NCBI GenBank assembly: GCA_023014365.1
Contig: JAEBUN010000007.1
Location: 1,116,001 to 1,180,000 of the forward strand
Length of the DNA: 64,000 nt
Direction: 5' to 3'
Source: Lepiota brunneoincarnata
Taxonomy: Eukaryota; Basidiomycota; Agaricomycetes; Agaricales; Agaricaceae
Shown here: positions 46,079 through 56,211 of the stretch, in pieces
Position numbering within the stretch: the stretch's first letter is position 1
Layout of the letters: each line of letters opens with the position of its first letter
Position numbers and translations under genes: made by a program
The notes under the pieces: model-generated
The model's database searches: none
Told to the model about the DNA's origin: nothing
Seen by the model: only the letters and a program-made list of their open reading frames with translations

Positions 46079-46469
46079 TGTAGAACGTAGTAAGGTATAT
46101 TCAGTCTCGACGCGAGAGCTAGAGTTTACCTGTAGAACGTAGTAAGGTATACTACAAAGTAGTCAGTACAGTAATTAAAGGTATTGATAGAATACTCACT
46201 TCAGTCTCGACGCGAGAGCTGAAGTGCGACTACAAGCAAGAGACTATTTATCTAACACTACGATACACGCGCTTGTACGTAGACAATAAGCACAATAGCA
46301 ATAGTGTACGGGCAGAGGAGGATGGTAAGGGCATAGCATAAAAGATATAAAAACGGTAGAGACCGTGCAAGAGAAACGGAGCGCGGGATATGGAACAAAC
46401 ACGAAAGGGCGGGAAAAGGACGCCAGCTAAACGGAGACCGGAACTCGGCACGCGTTTGCGAGCTCGACA
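46079..46469 (-). repeat. 5' LTR of copia element (391 bp)
   Basis: TG...CA ends; retains CpG at seven of eight variable CpG sites. Confidence 0.95.
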
Positions 46470-46482
46470 AAAGCTTGCTCAC

Positions 46483-46753
46483 CAGGCACCGCCCAGGAGA
46501 GGCTTGGTGCATCCCCGACCGAAGGAGCCGGTGGGAATTTGGCTGTCGGCCCCGAGTAGACGCTTAACATCATCGGAATTACCTGGTACGTATGATAGGC
46601 CTGCACGAGGAGAATACAGAAAATTCAGAGTGGATTCGGGGCTGGTTAACAGGCCAAACCGTACGTACAGCACAGTTGTAGAGGCTGCACGTCGCATGTT
46701 TGAGCCGCTGCAGCAGTAATAAAGATGAAAGCAACGAAGAGTTTAGAGAACAT
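46483..46753 (-). pseudogene. Exons 1-2 of split hydrophobin-like gene H3
   Basis: ATG at 46753 opens a signal peptide (MFSKLFVAFIFITAAAAQT) and CDVQPLQLCC, intron, then LSYVPGNSDDVKRLLGADSQ and IPTGSFGRGC, ending at donor TG|GTGAGC. Eight intron bases later the copia element begins. The remaining exons are at 40859-40715. Frame is open throughout these two exons and the promoter is intact, so a truncated secreted peptide might still be made. Confidence 0.85.
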
Positions 46754-46778
46754 TGTGAAGCGGATTGCGGGGTGTAAC

Positions 46779-46825
46779 TCTGATTGAACTGAAGAGGCAT
46801 AGGTGAGTCTTGTTGTGCCTTTATA
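46779..46825 (-). promoter_or_regulatory. Conserved leader and TATA box of H3
   Basis: CAGTTCAATCAGA (46791-46779) and TATAAAGGCA (46825-46816) on the minus strand; TATA lies 72 bp from the ATG. Confidence 0.7.
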
Positions 46826-47154
46826 CCTCTCAGAAGCCCGCGAGCATCCCCACCAGCCAATGAGGTCTCTTATCTATCGAGAGATTCTATTGTTTTCTCT
46901 GTAATCTAGAAGTGCTTGGTATGGCAACTTGGAGAAGAGAACAGGATCCTTCGCGCGATGTTTGTACTCAAGTTGCGTCCGTAGAGCACTATTGGTGCGG
47001 TCTATTCGCTCTGGCGGTGTCAGTGAGGGTATTCTGAGTAAGGGTATTCTGATAATAGTGGTCATAGCTTGAGACTGTTGGCGGAAATCAACGGGCTTGA
47101 GCACATTACATATCAATAATATCGTACACCACCCCCAGGCCCTCAGCCGCTACA
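46826..47154. repeat. Upstream repeat of hydrophobin-like copies
   Basis: Contains GAGGTCTCTTATCTATCGAG and ATTCGCTCTGGCGGTGTCAG, shared in diverged form with 37765-38340, 47650-47760 and 48100-48490. No coding signal. Confidence 0.45.
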
Positions 47155-47571
47155 GCTAGCCCCATATTGACGAGCTGGTTTCCAGAAGATTGTCAACAAC
47201 GAGGTGGAGCCAATCATGACGAAGAAGCGTACTGGGAGCGTAGTACAGGCAGGAGCGCTTCCTCGCTGGCACCGTCAGCGGGTTGGAAACCGGTCAGCCA
47301 TACCCATTTTTCCAAATCCACTCGCCAGAGACCACTCCCATCAATTTTTGTGCATTCCTAGACCAACACCGGGACCGGGAAGTTGGGTGTCACCCCCGAA
47401 CATTACCTTGATAGTTTCAGAATGCTCGATACGAAGTTTTTACCCGTATGGGAATGCGGGATTATAGTGGATGATGGGCCCGAAGCACGCATACAGCATA
47501 GTTGTATAAGTTGTGGTGTATCGCGTGTTCGAGCGGCGGCGGCGATAAGAGTGGAAGCAACAAGAGAACAT
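47155..47571 (-). pseudogene. Hydrophobin-like relic H4
   Basis: ATG at 47571 followed by a five-base deletion; in the shifted frame the signal peptide continues LVASTLIAAAARTRDTPQLI then QLCC. Exon 2 is barely recognisable. Exon 3 reads KRSCLYYAP but its acceptor is TTTCCAA instead of TTTCTAG, and the exon 4 acceptor is also lost. The upstream TATA box is destroyed, though the TCTGATTGAACC leader remains (47596-47607). KRSCLYYA is shared with H3, so H4 is probably its tandem sister. Confidence 0.72.
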
Positions 47572-48099
47572 GGTAGAGGGGTATTGGAGTGTAGCTCTGA
47601 TTGAACCAAGGGAATTCAGTGAGTCCCGCCATGCCCACGAGCGTCTCTCTAGCCCCCCAATGATGTCTCTTGGCTTTGGAGGCGTTCTGGTACATTTCTC
47701 ACAGTCTAGAACTTCAAGCCCATATGGTGTTCGACGTAGCGGATCAAAAAATCGATACCGTGCCAAAAGCAAGGGCTCGGTCCTTTATGCAGTCAGTACT
47801 CGTACTACACTTCCCTTTAAAAACAGGTTCGCTTCAGACAACGAGTTGGTAACAGCGAGCATTCCTGATGCTGTAGTTGTCATGTAAGACACAATGAAAC
47901 GCGCTTCATGTTCAAAGCTGCATTGCCTGTGGTTGTCTAAGCCCATAAATATCTCCCTCTAGAACAGCACCTACGGTTCGTTCTGGCGGGCGATCATGAC
48001 TTGGTATATTCTGGGAGTGATGGTGATGAACAGCAACAAGGCGCAGTCCATGGACCATATGATTCTAAGCCACAATTCGGTCCATTGAATAACTCATCC
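47572..48099. other. H4 upstream region
   Basis: Holds the decayed leader of H4 and a further copy of the upstream repeat near 47656-47765 (ATGATGTCTCTTGGC). No gene. Confidence 0.4.
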
Positions 48100-48490
48100 A
48101 GCTGCCCGCTATGGCACCTGTTAACGTTGTACCGTATGTGGTGGCCCAAGTTCATGAACGTCAAGGGTTTCGGACAACCTTGATTCAAGGGCCTGTTCGC
48201 TCTGGCGGTGACACTAAGTACCTTCCGAGGATAGGGATAACGATGGTAAAAGACAGTAAATCGAAGCAGTCCGTGTTCTGCTGAGTGATTCTTTCGGCTG
48301 CTCGCTATGGCGACAGTCGGAGCTGTACTGCATGTGGTGGCCCGAATTCGTGAACGTCGCCCCACATGGCTGAGAGCAGCATTTATTTAAAGCCTTGTTC
48401 ACTCCAGCAGTCGCAGTGAGCGTTCTCCGAGGCCAGCAGTAATGCGACGGACGCTCATACTCAATGGCTCCGTGTAATTCGCTGTATCGA
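48100..48490. repeat. Two diverged tandem units of about 196 bp
   Basis: TACCGTATGTGGTGGCCCAA at 48130 and TACTGCATGTGGTGGCCCGA at 48326 start matching stretches, each followed by a GTTCGCTCTGGCGGTGAC or GTTCACTCCAGCAGTCGC block and a TTCCGAGGATAG or CTCCGAGGCCAG block. A third relative is at about 38090-38200. Confidence 0.65.
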
Positions 48491-50370
48491 TGTGCGTTTT
48501 TTAGAGTGATCAATATCCTACCGTATGCCACCTTCACCTGTATCCGCACACTGTGCTTATCCCTTGTCCCCCAAATGCTGCAGGCAACCCCACTGCTTGG
48601 CTTCATCGATGAATGGCTCGCTCCCTTGCGCGCTGCAGCGACCCTTCGTGGAGACGGCTATAACATATTCCATGAATGGAAGCAGCCGCAAGGTGGATGA
48701 AGTGCCCGCTGATCAGGGACACAAGGCCCTGAACAAGGTCCTGTAACTCCTCTGGCACCCTGACAGAAAGGAACAATATATTTCATCCCTTCCGACTCAT
48801 GACATCACATATGACGCGACTTTGAATGATCATCCGGGAATGTAACTTTGAACAAGCCTGTTGTTATTATTGGTGCTACCCTCGGCTGACCATTCCAATT
48901 GCTTACTACAGCCTTGCAAGAGCCCAGGAGTAAGAAATGGCATGCGTGGTGTCACCTACGCCATTCTACATCATCTCCCACTGTTCATTAGGTTGGATCG
49001 TCAACCACTAAGCGAAGGAGAACACCGCAGGGTCCTTATGCTCGAACGCCTGACACCTGTCCCGATCCCCAACCAAGGTTCTCACCCTGATCAGAATACC
49101 GCAGATATGTCCTGACTCCTCAGAGCCTGGCCCAATGGTGCGGGGAAAAACAGTGGCTCTGAGGGGTCCCTCACATTTTCCCTATGTTGTTTCGCGGTTC
49201 CTGCAGAAACATAACGTAGATCTCTTGCAGAGCCCACTAGGTCTGTACTCTTTCCTTGTCCGACCGAGGGCGATCAGGAACGTCGTTGACGATCGACGGA
49301 CTGTTATAGTTTAATGTATTTCACTGAACCTCTTTTTATCGGCTGCATAAGTTCCGGAGGCTACTAACGTTGATCACGGCACTATATTACTGCGGTAAGC
49401 CTTGGTGGCGTAGGACCAGAGCCATGATGGTCGTCAATGAGTCATATGATGTAGTTTTTCGACGTAACCTTTCAGTGCTGGCGGTGAACTCGTGCTGACA
49501 TTGCACCGTGGAGATCCTGAGGCCTGAAGACCTGTCGTGGATAAGAAAAAGAAAACTTTACAGAGGGGAAGACCAAGGGCAGCCTGCTGCACCTCCGGGC
49601 AAAAGATAAATAAAAAAGCGTACTGGTGGCCATATAATTCCCGACCCTCGCGGACCCCCGCGAAAGAAGAGGAAAGTTCTATTGCGGAAACGACCGCCAA
49701 AGGGACACGATGGCGCGTGAAAATCCCAACATCAAGGTTCTGTGTTGCACACCGCCAACCTGCTTCCATACTTATGCCAAGATCGTCACCATAACGGAAT
49801 CTATTGTGTTGAACGCACAAGCGTACATCGAGGCACATACTTCCCCACCACGTGACCTGGTGGCGAGTGCACATTACCGCCCAGACTCAACCAGAAACAC
49901 GCTCATTCTACGCGTTCCGTCGTCATCAAAGTGGGCCTCATCGCTCATCCAACGACTTTGTGACTACTTCAGGTTGCTTCCCGCAATCAGCAGACATACC
50001 ACCATCCCGAAGCAAGCTCCCCACATGTTGTAAGCTATAATAGAAGTGGTACGTTACCTGGCACGCGACTGTACATGGATATCTGGCAATAGACATCCAC
50101 TGACAGCTGGGATCTGGTCGGCGGCATAGAAAGTGAACTTCAACTTACCGGTTTTTATTTGTTTCTTCCCCAACCCCACTTTTGTATAAGGAGCCGCATA
50201 CTGTTTGACAAATGGGTGTACTCTAAGCCTGGCGCCCCGTGAGAGTTCAACGTTATGGACCCCCACGAATACATTCACCGAAATGACAACTCTGGAGAAG
50301 GATCGTTTAAAAGTAAGTGGACATGGTCCGTTGTTTTTTTTCAGGAGCCTACCCTCCCCTATCCGACATA
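48491..50370. other. Intergenic region
   Basis: About 1.9 kb; the open stretches at 48464-48746 and 49434-50033 have no recognisable motif. Just upstream of 50371 a C/T-rich leader is seen. Confidence 0.4.
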
Positions 50371-51662
50371 ATGGCACCAACCTCATCTAACCCTCCCAAT
50401 CCCGATAACTACCTCAGTTATTTCTCGCCCTCCCAAGCAGCCCGATTCGAGTTCAACAGGAATATTTACTTAGCTGTTCTCGGCGTTGGTTCCAGTAATA
50501 GCTTCCATCTCAAGTCACAATACTCATGATTTGTATTCAATTTAGGCCGCGATATGGGATTTTCTCGTTTATATTCCCGACGACATCAAGATTTTACGGA
50601 GAGGTATTGGGATGGTGAGCTTGTGCTTTGTGTTCTCAAGGTTTGTTTGTCAGTCGCACCCGAGAACTGCATCCCCTGAGGCATGTACAGGGTATTCACT
50701 ATCGCCTATCTCATCCTTGGTGTGCTTTTGTATAGTAAGTGTTGACAAAGCTTACACTCACAGTACACCACTGAAGAAGCTGATCAACACTTGTAGCGCA
50801 CCCGATTGCACACTGTCAAGCCATGCACTTGAGTACTGCGATTGCTGGTGGCCTCGGAGCGGCATGCGCTGCCCTCTTATTCGTTCGACGGGTTCAAGCA
50901 GTCTACAGCGAAAACAGGATAGTCCGATGGGTCTTCTTCTCTTTGTGGCTCATGTACGTTGGTACCCTGGTGGCGTTACCATTCGGACTTCATAGCAAGC
51001 ACCGGCGCTCGACCAATTACTGTATCGGCGACGATGAAAGAGTATTCGTAATTGGCAGCAAATTCTCGGTCGTGATCTTCGACTCGCTCGTCTTCTTCGC
51101 GATATCCTACAAGGTTGCCGTGTCCGCTTCCTAATATCCGGGGGACAAGTCTTACCTGGAAAACAATCATTTCCGGGGCGACGCTTTCTCGTCTGTCGCG
51201 GGCAGTCTTACATGGTGGTCAACAATATTACCTGTGAGAGTTCTAGCACTTAACCAAAGTCCAGGATCACTAACTAACGCATTATACAGGCTCATGGTTA
51301 CAATTAATTTTGCGAATCTTATTGTTTTGTATATTCCCCAGGCGTCGGCTTATCGTGCGATGTTTACTCCATTATCTTCCGCTCTCGGTGCCTCTATGGC
51401 ATGCCGAGTGTACAGGAACATAAAGTTGTTCGAGGACAAAAACCGGAGTATGACCCGCCCCGCTATCTCTGCCATGAATTTTGCCAGGAGCACCGTCCCT
51501 GGCGAGAAAACTGGCGACCTCGAACCCGGAGAGCATCGTGGGCAGATTCACCTGGCTAGTGCTTCCCGAGGTCAGGCGGGGGCCAGCGCCGAAAGAATTG
51601 AAGTCGAGTCTGAGTCGTCTCTGCCTACAGCAGGCAATGGGAGCTCTCAGGATCTATCTTGA
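50371..51662 (+). pseudogene. DUF6533-like membrane protein, frameshifted copy D2
   Basis: ATG 50371 (MAPTSSNPPNPDNYLSYFSP). Exon layout and sequence parallel D1: NRNIYLAVLG joined to AAIWDFLVYIPDDIKILRR, helix VFTIAYLILGVLLY, AIAGGLGAACAALLFV, IVRWVFFSLWLMYVGTL, FSVVIFDSLVFFAISYKVA, and a last exon LMVTINFANLIVLYI with a longer tail ending NGSSQDLS. Against D1 it lacks one base near 50681 (frame lost just before the VFTIAY helix), and near 51130 it has one extra base and an in-frame TAA (VAVSAS-stop) before TSLTWKTIISGATLSRLSRA. Two independent lesions argue for a pseudogene, though assembly indels cannot be excluded. Coding parts are otherwise well conserved. Confidence 0.7.
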
Positions 51663-51964
51663 GCATGTTCCCCGTAGGTGGCATTCGCATTCGTTCGCAG
51701 CTTGATTATTAACTTGGATAAATGGCTATTTGCATAGGTACTCGTTGCCATATGGGTATATTCCTTCTCTTGGAATTGAATTGGTGGTACTGTGCTTTGG
51801 ATTGTTCTGTTTGTTCATATGTAGGTTTTGGATTGCGCGAAGTTGTAGTACGTGGCGTGTCAGGTATATGTAGTGGTAGCGATCCTTTGGCAAGGTCAGA
51901 TTGGCAGATGCGAATACCAGGTTTGACTAAGTAATAAATGACCCGTTACGAAGCAGATTTCTGT

Positions 51965-52210
51965 GCAAAGCACTCTGGGTATTGCACACCAATTTGGGAG
52001 CTGGCAATTTTGTCGGTGCATATGAAGGAGCAGGCAGAGAGGATACGCTACGGGGTAGCCTGGTGTTTTCCCTCATCCTATAGTTATGGTCTCTCTTAGT
52101 TCTTATAGTTGTAGTCCTTCTGGCTACGTGCGGACTGCGATCGGGCACCGCATGCTATAAATTGTTGATTCTAAAAATAAAAAAAAAAAAAAAAGCAAAA
52201 CACTCTGGGT
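51965..52210 (+). mobile_element. Short poly(A)-tailed retroposed insertion with 16-bp target duplication
   Basis: GCAAAGCACTCTGGGT at 51965-51980 recurs with one change at 52195-52210. The 214 bp between them end in an A-rich tract (52172-52194). That is the structure left by LINE-type reverse transcription of a polyadenylated RNA. The body has no clear A and B boxes, so a SINE or a fragment of an mRNA or LINE 3' end are both possible. Confidence 0.7.
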
Positions 52211-52468
52211 CACTTGATTGTGACCATTTCAATCTCCGCCTTTTTGACCCCATGGAACTCTCGCTATCATTAATTCTAGCGGTTCCATATTTTCAGAACA
52301 TTGTTCGCACTCCACTCTTCTCGATAGATCGTGGCTAGCTCGTGGAAAGTTGCACTATGTTAGTCAATTGAAGGAATGGAATATCGATACTGGACGTTCA
52401 ACAAGATAAATACAAGAGTTTCGCAATGTCAAACCGCAACTGAACACATTTATTTTTCTGTCTTAAAG

Positions 52469-52934
52469 ATGCGATTCAAAACCTCTGCTCTGGTTGCCAT
52501 CGTCTTTGGCACCTTTGCGGTCCCATCGCTGGCCCGCCGTGCCATCCTAGCTAGTCAGTGCGACACAGGTCCCATCCAATGTTGCCAGGAAGTCACGACC
52601 GCAGACAACCCCGCCGCTGCTTCTCTCCTCGCCCTCTTGGGAATTGTCGTCCAGGATCCTTCCATACCCGTTGGCCTGAACTGTGTTCCCGTCAGCGTCG
52701 TTGGCGCTGGGGACAATCCTTGGTAAGATACTGTTGACATCTTGCAATGGGACTCAGGACGTTGACCTGCATATACTAGCTCACCTGTTTGTTGCGAGGA
52801 CAATTCCCACGGTAAGTTACTACCAACAGACTTGGATAATTTGTCTTTCCTTGGCATGGCACGAGTACTGACCTAGATAATGTCCAGGAGGACTTATTGC
52901 CATTGGCTGTGTTCCTGCCATCCCCAACCTCTAA
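52469..52934 (+). CDS. Class I hydrophobin
   Basis: Three exons 52469-52722, 52780-52811 and 52888-52934: 333 nt, 110 residues. Signal peptide MRFKTSALVAIVFGTFAVPS; mature part has the full eight-cysteine hydrophobin pattern: ASQCDTGPIQCC, ASLLALLGIVVQDPSIPVGL then NC, DNPCSPVCCEDNSHGG, LIAIGCVPAIPNL. The hydrophobic block LLALLGIVVQ and the GLIAIGC end are typical of basidiomycete class I members, which assemble amphipathic rodlets on aerial hyphae, spores and fruit-body surfaces. Intron 1 must use the acceptor ATACTAG at 52773-52779; the earlier GACTCAG would lead to a stop. It is more canonical than the H1-H5 group and intact. Confidence 0.93.
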
Positions 52935-54654
52935 ACTGACACAAATCCTCAAATCGAGGAGTATATGATATGCAGTTGTGCGGTGCCCTATAAATGCCAT
53001 AAAATCGTTCACCCTGTCTATTAGTTGTTATTTTTTCGGATGAAACTGAAGAGCGCACTAAATGTATTCGCACTCGGATTTGAGTCTGGTCCTGAGTGTT
53101 GGACTCATGCCATCGAATGACCTTCCATCCACCATGTCTAGTGCTCTGGTTTGGGACGTTCCTGTAATAACAGCTCGACAACTAAAATGGTGTGCATAAG
53201 CTACGCCAGACACACACTAGTAGTGTGTGTGGAGATAAGGATGCGGAGGGGCTCGTTCAGCGGGTGTTTGGTACGCCCTGCAACTAGTCACTGTCCCCTG
53301 AAAATGCATGACGGTATCGCAGGATATACCATCAATACTACGGGCGTCACTGCAACCATGCACCACTATCCACTCGTCACTGGGAGTGCACTTCTCACTG
53401 CCTAGTCACACGAGTAATCCTATGAGGCAGCCAATAATATTTTCAAGCCAGAAGCGGAGCACCTAACGGCTGCCCCCAAATTTCACTATCGATGTTGCCC
53501 TAGAACACCTCACGGAAAGCAGTGGGTCTGATGTGCAGAGATAGGCGGACTCATGGGTTTGGAAATGGTTGGGATTAACTGGAGCCTTCGTGACTGTTCC
53601 GAGGAAATCGCATATTCAGGGTGATGTTATTAGAGTTCTTTTATCATGCATGGTGAGGCAATCAGGGTGATCGGATCTGTCCCAGAAGAAATCATCCACA
53701 AGCTACAGGACTGAAAGAATCAACAAGCCGAAAAACCCCTAGCTACAAGATATGTGTGTTGGCCATCCAAGCTTGTCGCACTCGTTTAATCCTTCGAAAA
53801 TCGAAATTTGGAGCGGAAGACAATGGGGGGCTCTAGAGAACAATTCAGGCAAACCAGACCCCTGACCGAGTAGCTGCTCACGGCTACCTTCCATTCAGAA
53901 CAAATGAGCAACTAGGCCACACAAGATGAGAGCTATCATGGTAAGGTTGACGATCATTCGACCACCTAGGTAGTGTAGCACCCGGTTCGGAACTTTATTA
54001 TTGGACTGCTCATGATGAGAGGCAATTCTGTGGGCGCCTGTAGGCATTCTGTTGTTGCATATGGGCATGGTCCTTCGCTTGATTTATCACGCATCAATTG
54101 TGCTATCTTTCTTCTTTTGTTCTAGATCGAAATTCGTGCACGCGGTTCGGGTTACGCGGGTTTACTATGGATGTCGGCTTATCGCGAGGTTTCTTGAAGT
54201 AATATACCTCTGTGCTAAATACCCTCTCGATGCGAACCTGCTTATCTACGAACGTCGTCTGTCCAAGTGTTCGTTCATCATCTATGGAGGAAGTTTCCGA
54301 ACAATACTAGGTAGCGGTTCCAGGTTCCCCCACAAGTTTGAAACAGGGAAAGCCAAGGCCTTTCCTGATGAACATCCGGCATTTCAAATTCTTTTTGTTT
54401 TCCCTTCATTCGTGTTTGCGCTGTCACAGCCTTACCACCATTCATGTGGTTAAAATTTACCTACCCGTAGAATTGGCACCTCAGCTTCGTCCTACACGAA
54501 ACGGAGCAAGGGCGAATACCCACCCAGATTTATATTCTTTCCACTCGTTCTCCACAACAATTGCAAAGGGTATATTGGGCGCATGCCCCTATTCTCCACA
54601 GCAAAGGAAGCGCTTGGGCAAACAACCAGAAGGGAATGGAGAGCACAACATACT
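52935..54654. other. Intergenic region
   Basis: About 1.7 kb without convincing genes. An open plus-strand reading at 54052-54453 lacks motifs. Confidence 0.4.
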
Positions 54655-55113
54655 TCATGATTGTATTTCGCAACCAAGGCCGTAATCAAGATCTGCCAAG
54701 GGAATTGTCAACAAGTAAACCAAGGCGAAGTCAAGTGGACAAGCGTACTGTCGATAAAGTAATCGCAATTAGCCTTCTGCGTTCCAGCCGGGCTAGAAAC
54801 CGGTCAGTTCACACAGCATACAATCCCAAGTAAAGCCACACTCACCAGTCTGAACCCTCGAGGATATCTACATCCCTGACCAAAATCACCATCGGGAATT
54901 TTGCTGTTAGGCCCAAGCATATGCTTGGCCAATTCGGAAGATTTCCTATAGTATAAATTACCTTTGTTGCGAGGGAAGCAAAATTAAGAGTGGCTAGGGC
55001 AGTGAGTCCAAGGCATGGTACGTACAGCACATAGCTGACTTTGGCACAGGACACTCCGTTTGGGCTGCCACGGCAGCGACAAACACTAGGGCAGCGAGGA
55101 ATTTAGAAAGCAT
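54655..55113 (-). pseudogene. Hydrophobin-like copy H5 (frameshifted exon 2)
   Basis: ATG 55113, signal peptide MLSKFLAALVFVAAVAAQTE, CPVPKSAMCC, then after intron 1 a diverged block with MLGPNSKIPDGDFGQGC. Exon 2 carries one base too many before its GTGAGT donor, so exon 3 (PAGTQKANCDYFID) and exon 4 (LDYGLGCEIQS, stop 54655-54657) are read in the wrong frame. The sixth cysteine is also absent (AN-C instead of SCC). Signal peptide nearly identical to H1 (AAVAAQT(E/Q)CPVP), so H1 and H5 are closest sisters. The promoter has TATAAAGTCC 64 bp upstream of the ATG. Confidence 0.7.
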
Positions 55114-55539
55114 GGTGAAGTAGAATCCGGCGGGGAGCTCTGATTGCACCGAGGAGGCACATATGAGGGACTTTATACTTCCAAAAGGCGAGCCTTCCGG
55201 CTCACCAGTCAATGATGAGCTTTTTTATTATTCCCCGCTTCTCTCGCGAAACCTGAAACTCAGAATTTTTAACTTGACAATTTGGTAAATTAACAGGGGA
55301 ATTCGAAATGGATGTACCAATCATTACGGTACGAATGCGTTGCACATATCCCCATTTCGAATCCCCTTATTGTTTGGGCTCAGCCTGGCTCAGCAGAGCC
55401 GAACGGTCATCGGCATTAACCCCACAGTGCCAAAGCGGTAGCCGAATACGTGATCTAGTGGACACCTCCACCCACACCAATTGCTGTGTCACTAAGGATA
55501 AGGTTTCGATACTAGCCAAAGTTCAAGTCGGCTGATGCA

Positions 55540-55782
55540 CTATCATGTAGGTTCATGGTTATGGTTCCATGGCACGTTGAGTGTACGAGAACCTTAAGTC
55601 GTTTGAGGACCGAAGTACGATGCTCCCCACCGCCTCCATCCGTAAAATTTACCAGGAATACCATCCCCAGCGAGAAAACTGTGGGTCACGAACCTACAGA
55701 GCATCGCGGCCACAACCCTCGGCTACTACTGCTCCCTGATGTCAAGCCAGAGCTAGCATTGAAGGAGCCAACCCAGGCCTGA
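55540..55782 (+). pseudogene. C-terminal fragment of a DUF6533-like gene, D3
   Basis: Matches the last exon of D2 with an internal deletion: GTTCATGGTTA, then TGGCACGTTGAGTGTACGAG (D2 TGGCATGCCGAGTGTACAGG), then TACCATCCCCAGCGAGAAAA and GAGCATCGCGGCCAC. The membrane helix part is lost. It lies about 430 bp from H5, as D1 and D2 lie near other hydrophobin-type genes. Confidence 0.72.
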
Positions 55783-56211
55783 GGCGTCTCTCTCCAACAA
55801 TAGACAGCGGGGGGTTTCGTTGAGATTTACCCTGAGAGAGTGATATCACTTGTAGGTGGGATATCACACCAAACTAGCCCCAAACATCAAAGTTATATGT
55901 GTAGACATTCCGATTTTTTTCTCGTCCAGGGGTTGAACTCGTGGCGGACGCGCATGCACCGGGGCATACAGCTACCTTGGTCCGGGGGTTTTTATGCAAC
56001 CCTGTTGCTTTGGTTCTGCCCTGGCTGCGGGGTGCAGTAACTGCCATGCTGACTGTGTTCTGTCTTGATGCCTTTTTGCTTGAATATGGTCCGTTTGGGT
56101 GTGTTGGCCAGGATTAGAACCCGTGCTAGTTTGTCCCTTCGACAGGTAACGCCCGAGTCACATGGTAATTGAGCACATCATCATACCCCTTTTTTCTAGC
56201 GATTGTCTCCC
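55783..56211. other. Intergenic region
   Basis: No gene. A T-arm-like string (GGATTAGAACC, 56111-56121) was examined and not accepted as a tRNA. Confidence 0.4.

Larger units (their letters stand above)
40912..46469 (-). mobile_element. Ty1/copia LTR retrotransposon inserted in H3 intron 2
   Basis: 5558 bp bounded by 391-bp LTRs (40912-41302 and 46079-46469), each TG...CA, with identical 5-bp flanks AAAGC at 40907-40911 and 46470-46474. Coding strand is minus. It has a tRNA-type primer site next to the right (5') LTR, a purine tract next to the left (3') LTR, a gag-pol reading of copia order (gag, zinc knuckle, protease, integrase, reverse transcriptase, RNase H) and no env. It is defective: a nested solo LTR, a nonsense codon and an internal deletion break pol. 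Insertion is 8 nt downstream of the exon 2 donor of H3. Confidence 0.96.

Noticed and set aside
40912..46469. RIP (repeat-induced point mutation) as cause of LTR differences
   Set aside because: Changes are at CpG, not preferentially CpA, and number only nine in 391 bp.
56100..56170. Possible minus-strand tRNA around GGTTCTAATCC
   Set aside because: Stem pairing at the T-arm is incomplete and the 5' acceptor half complementary to the 3' end is missing.
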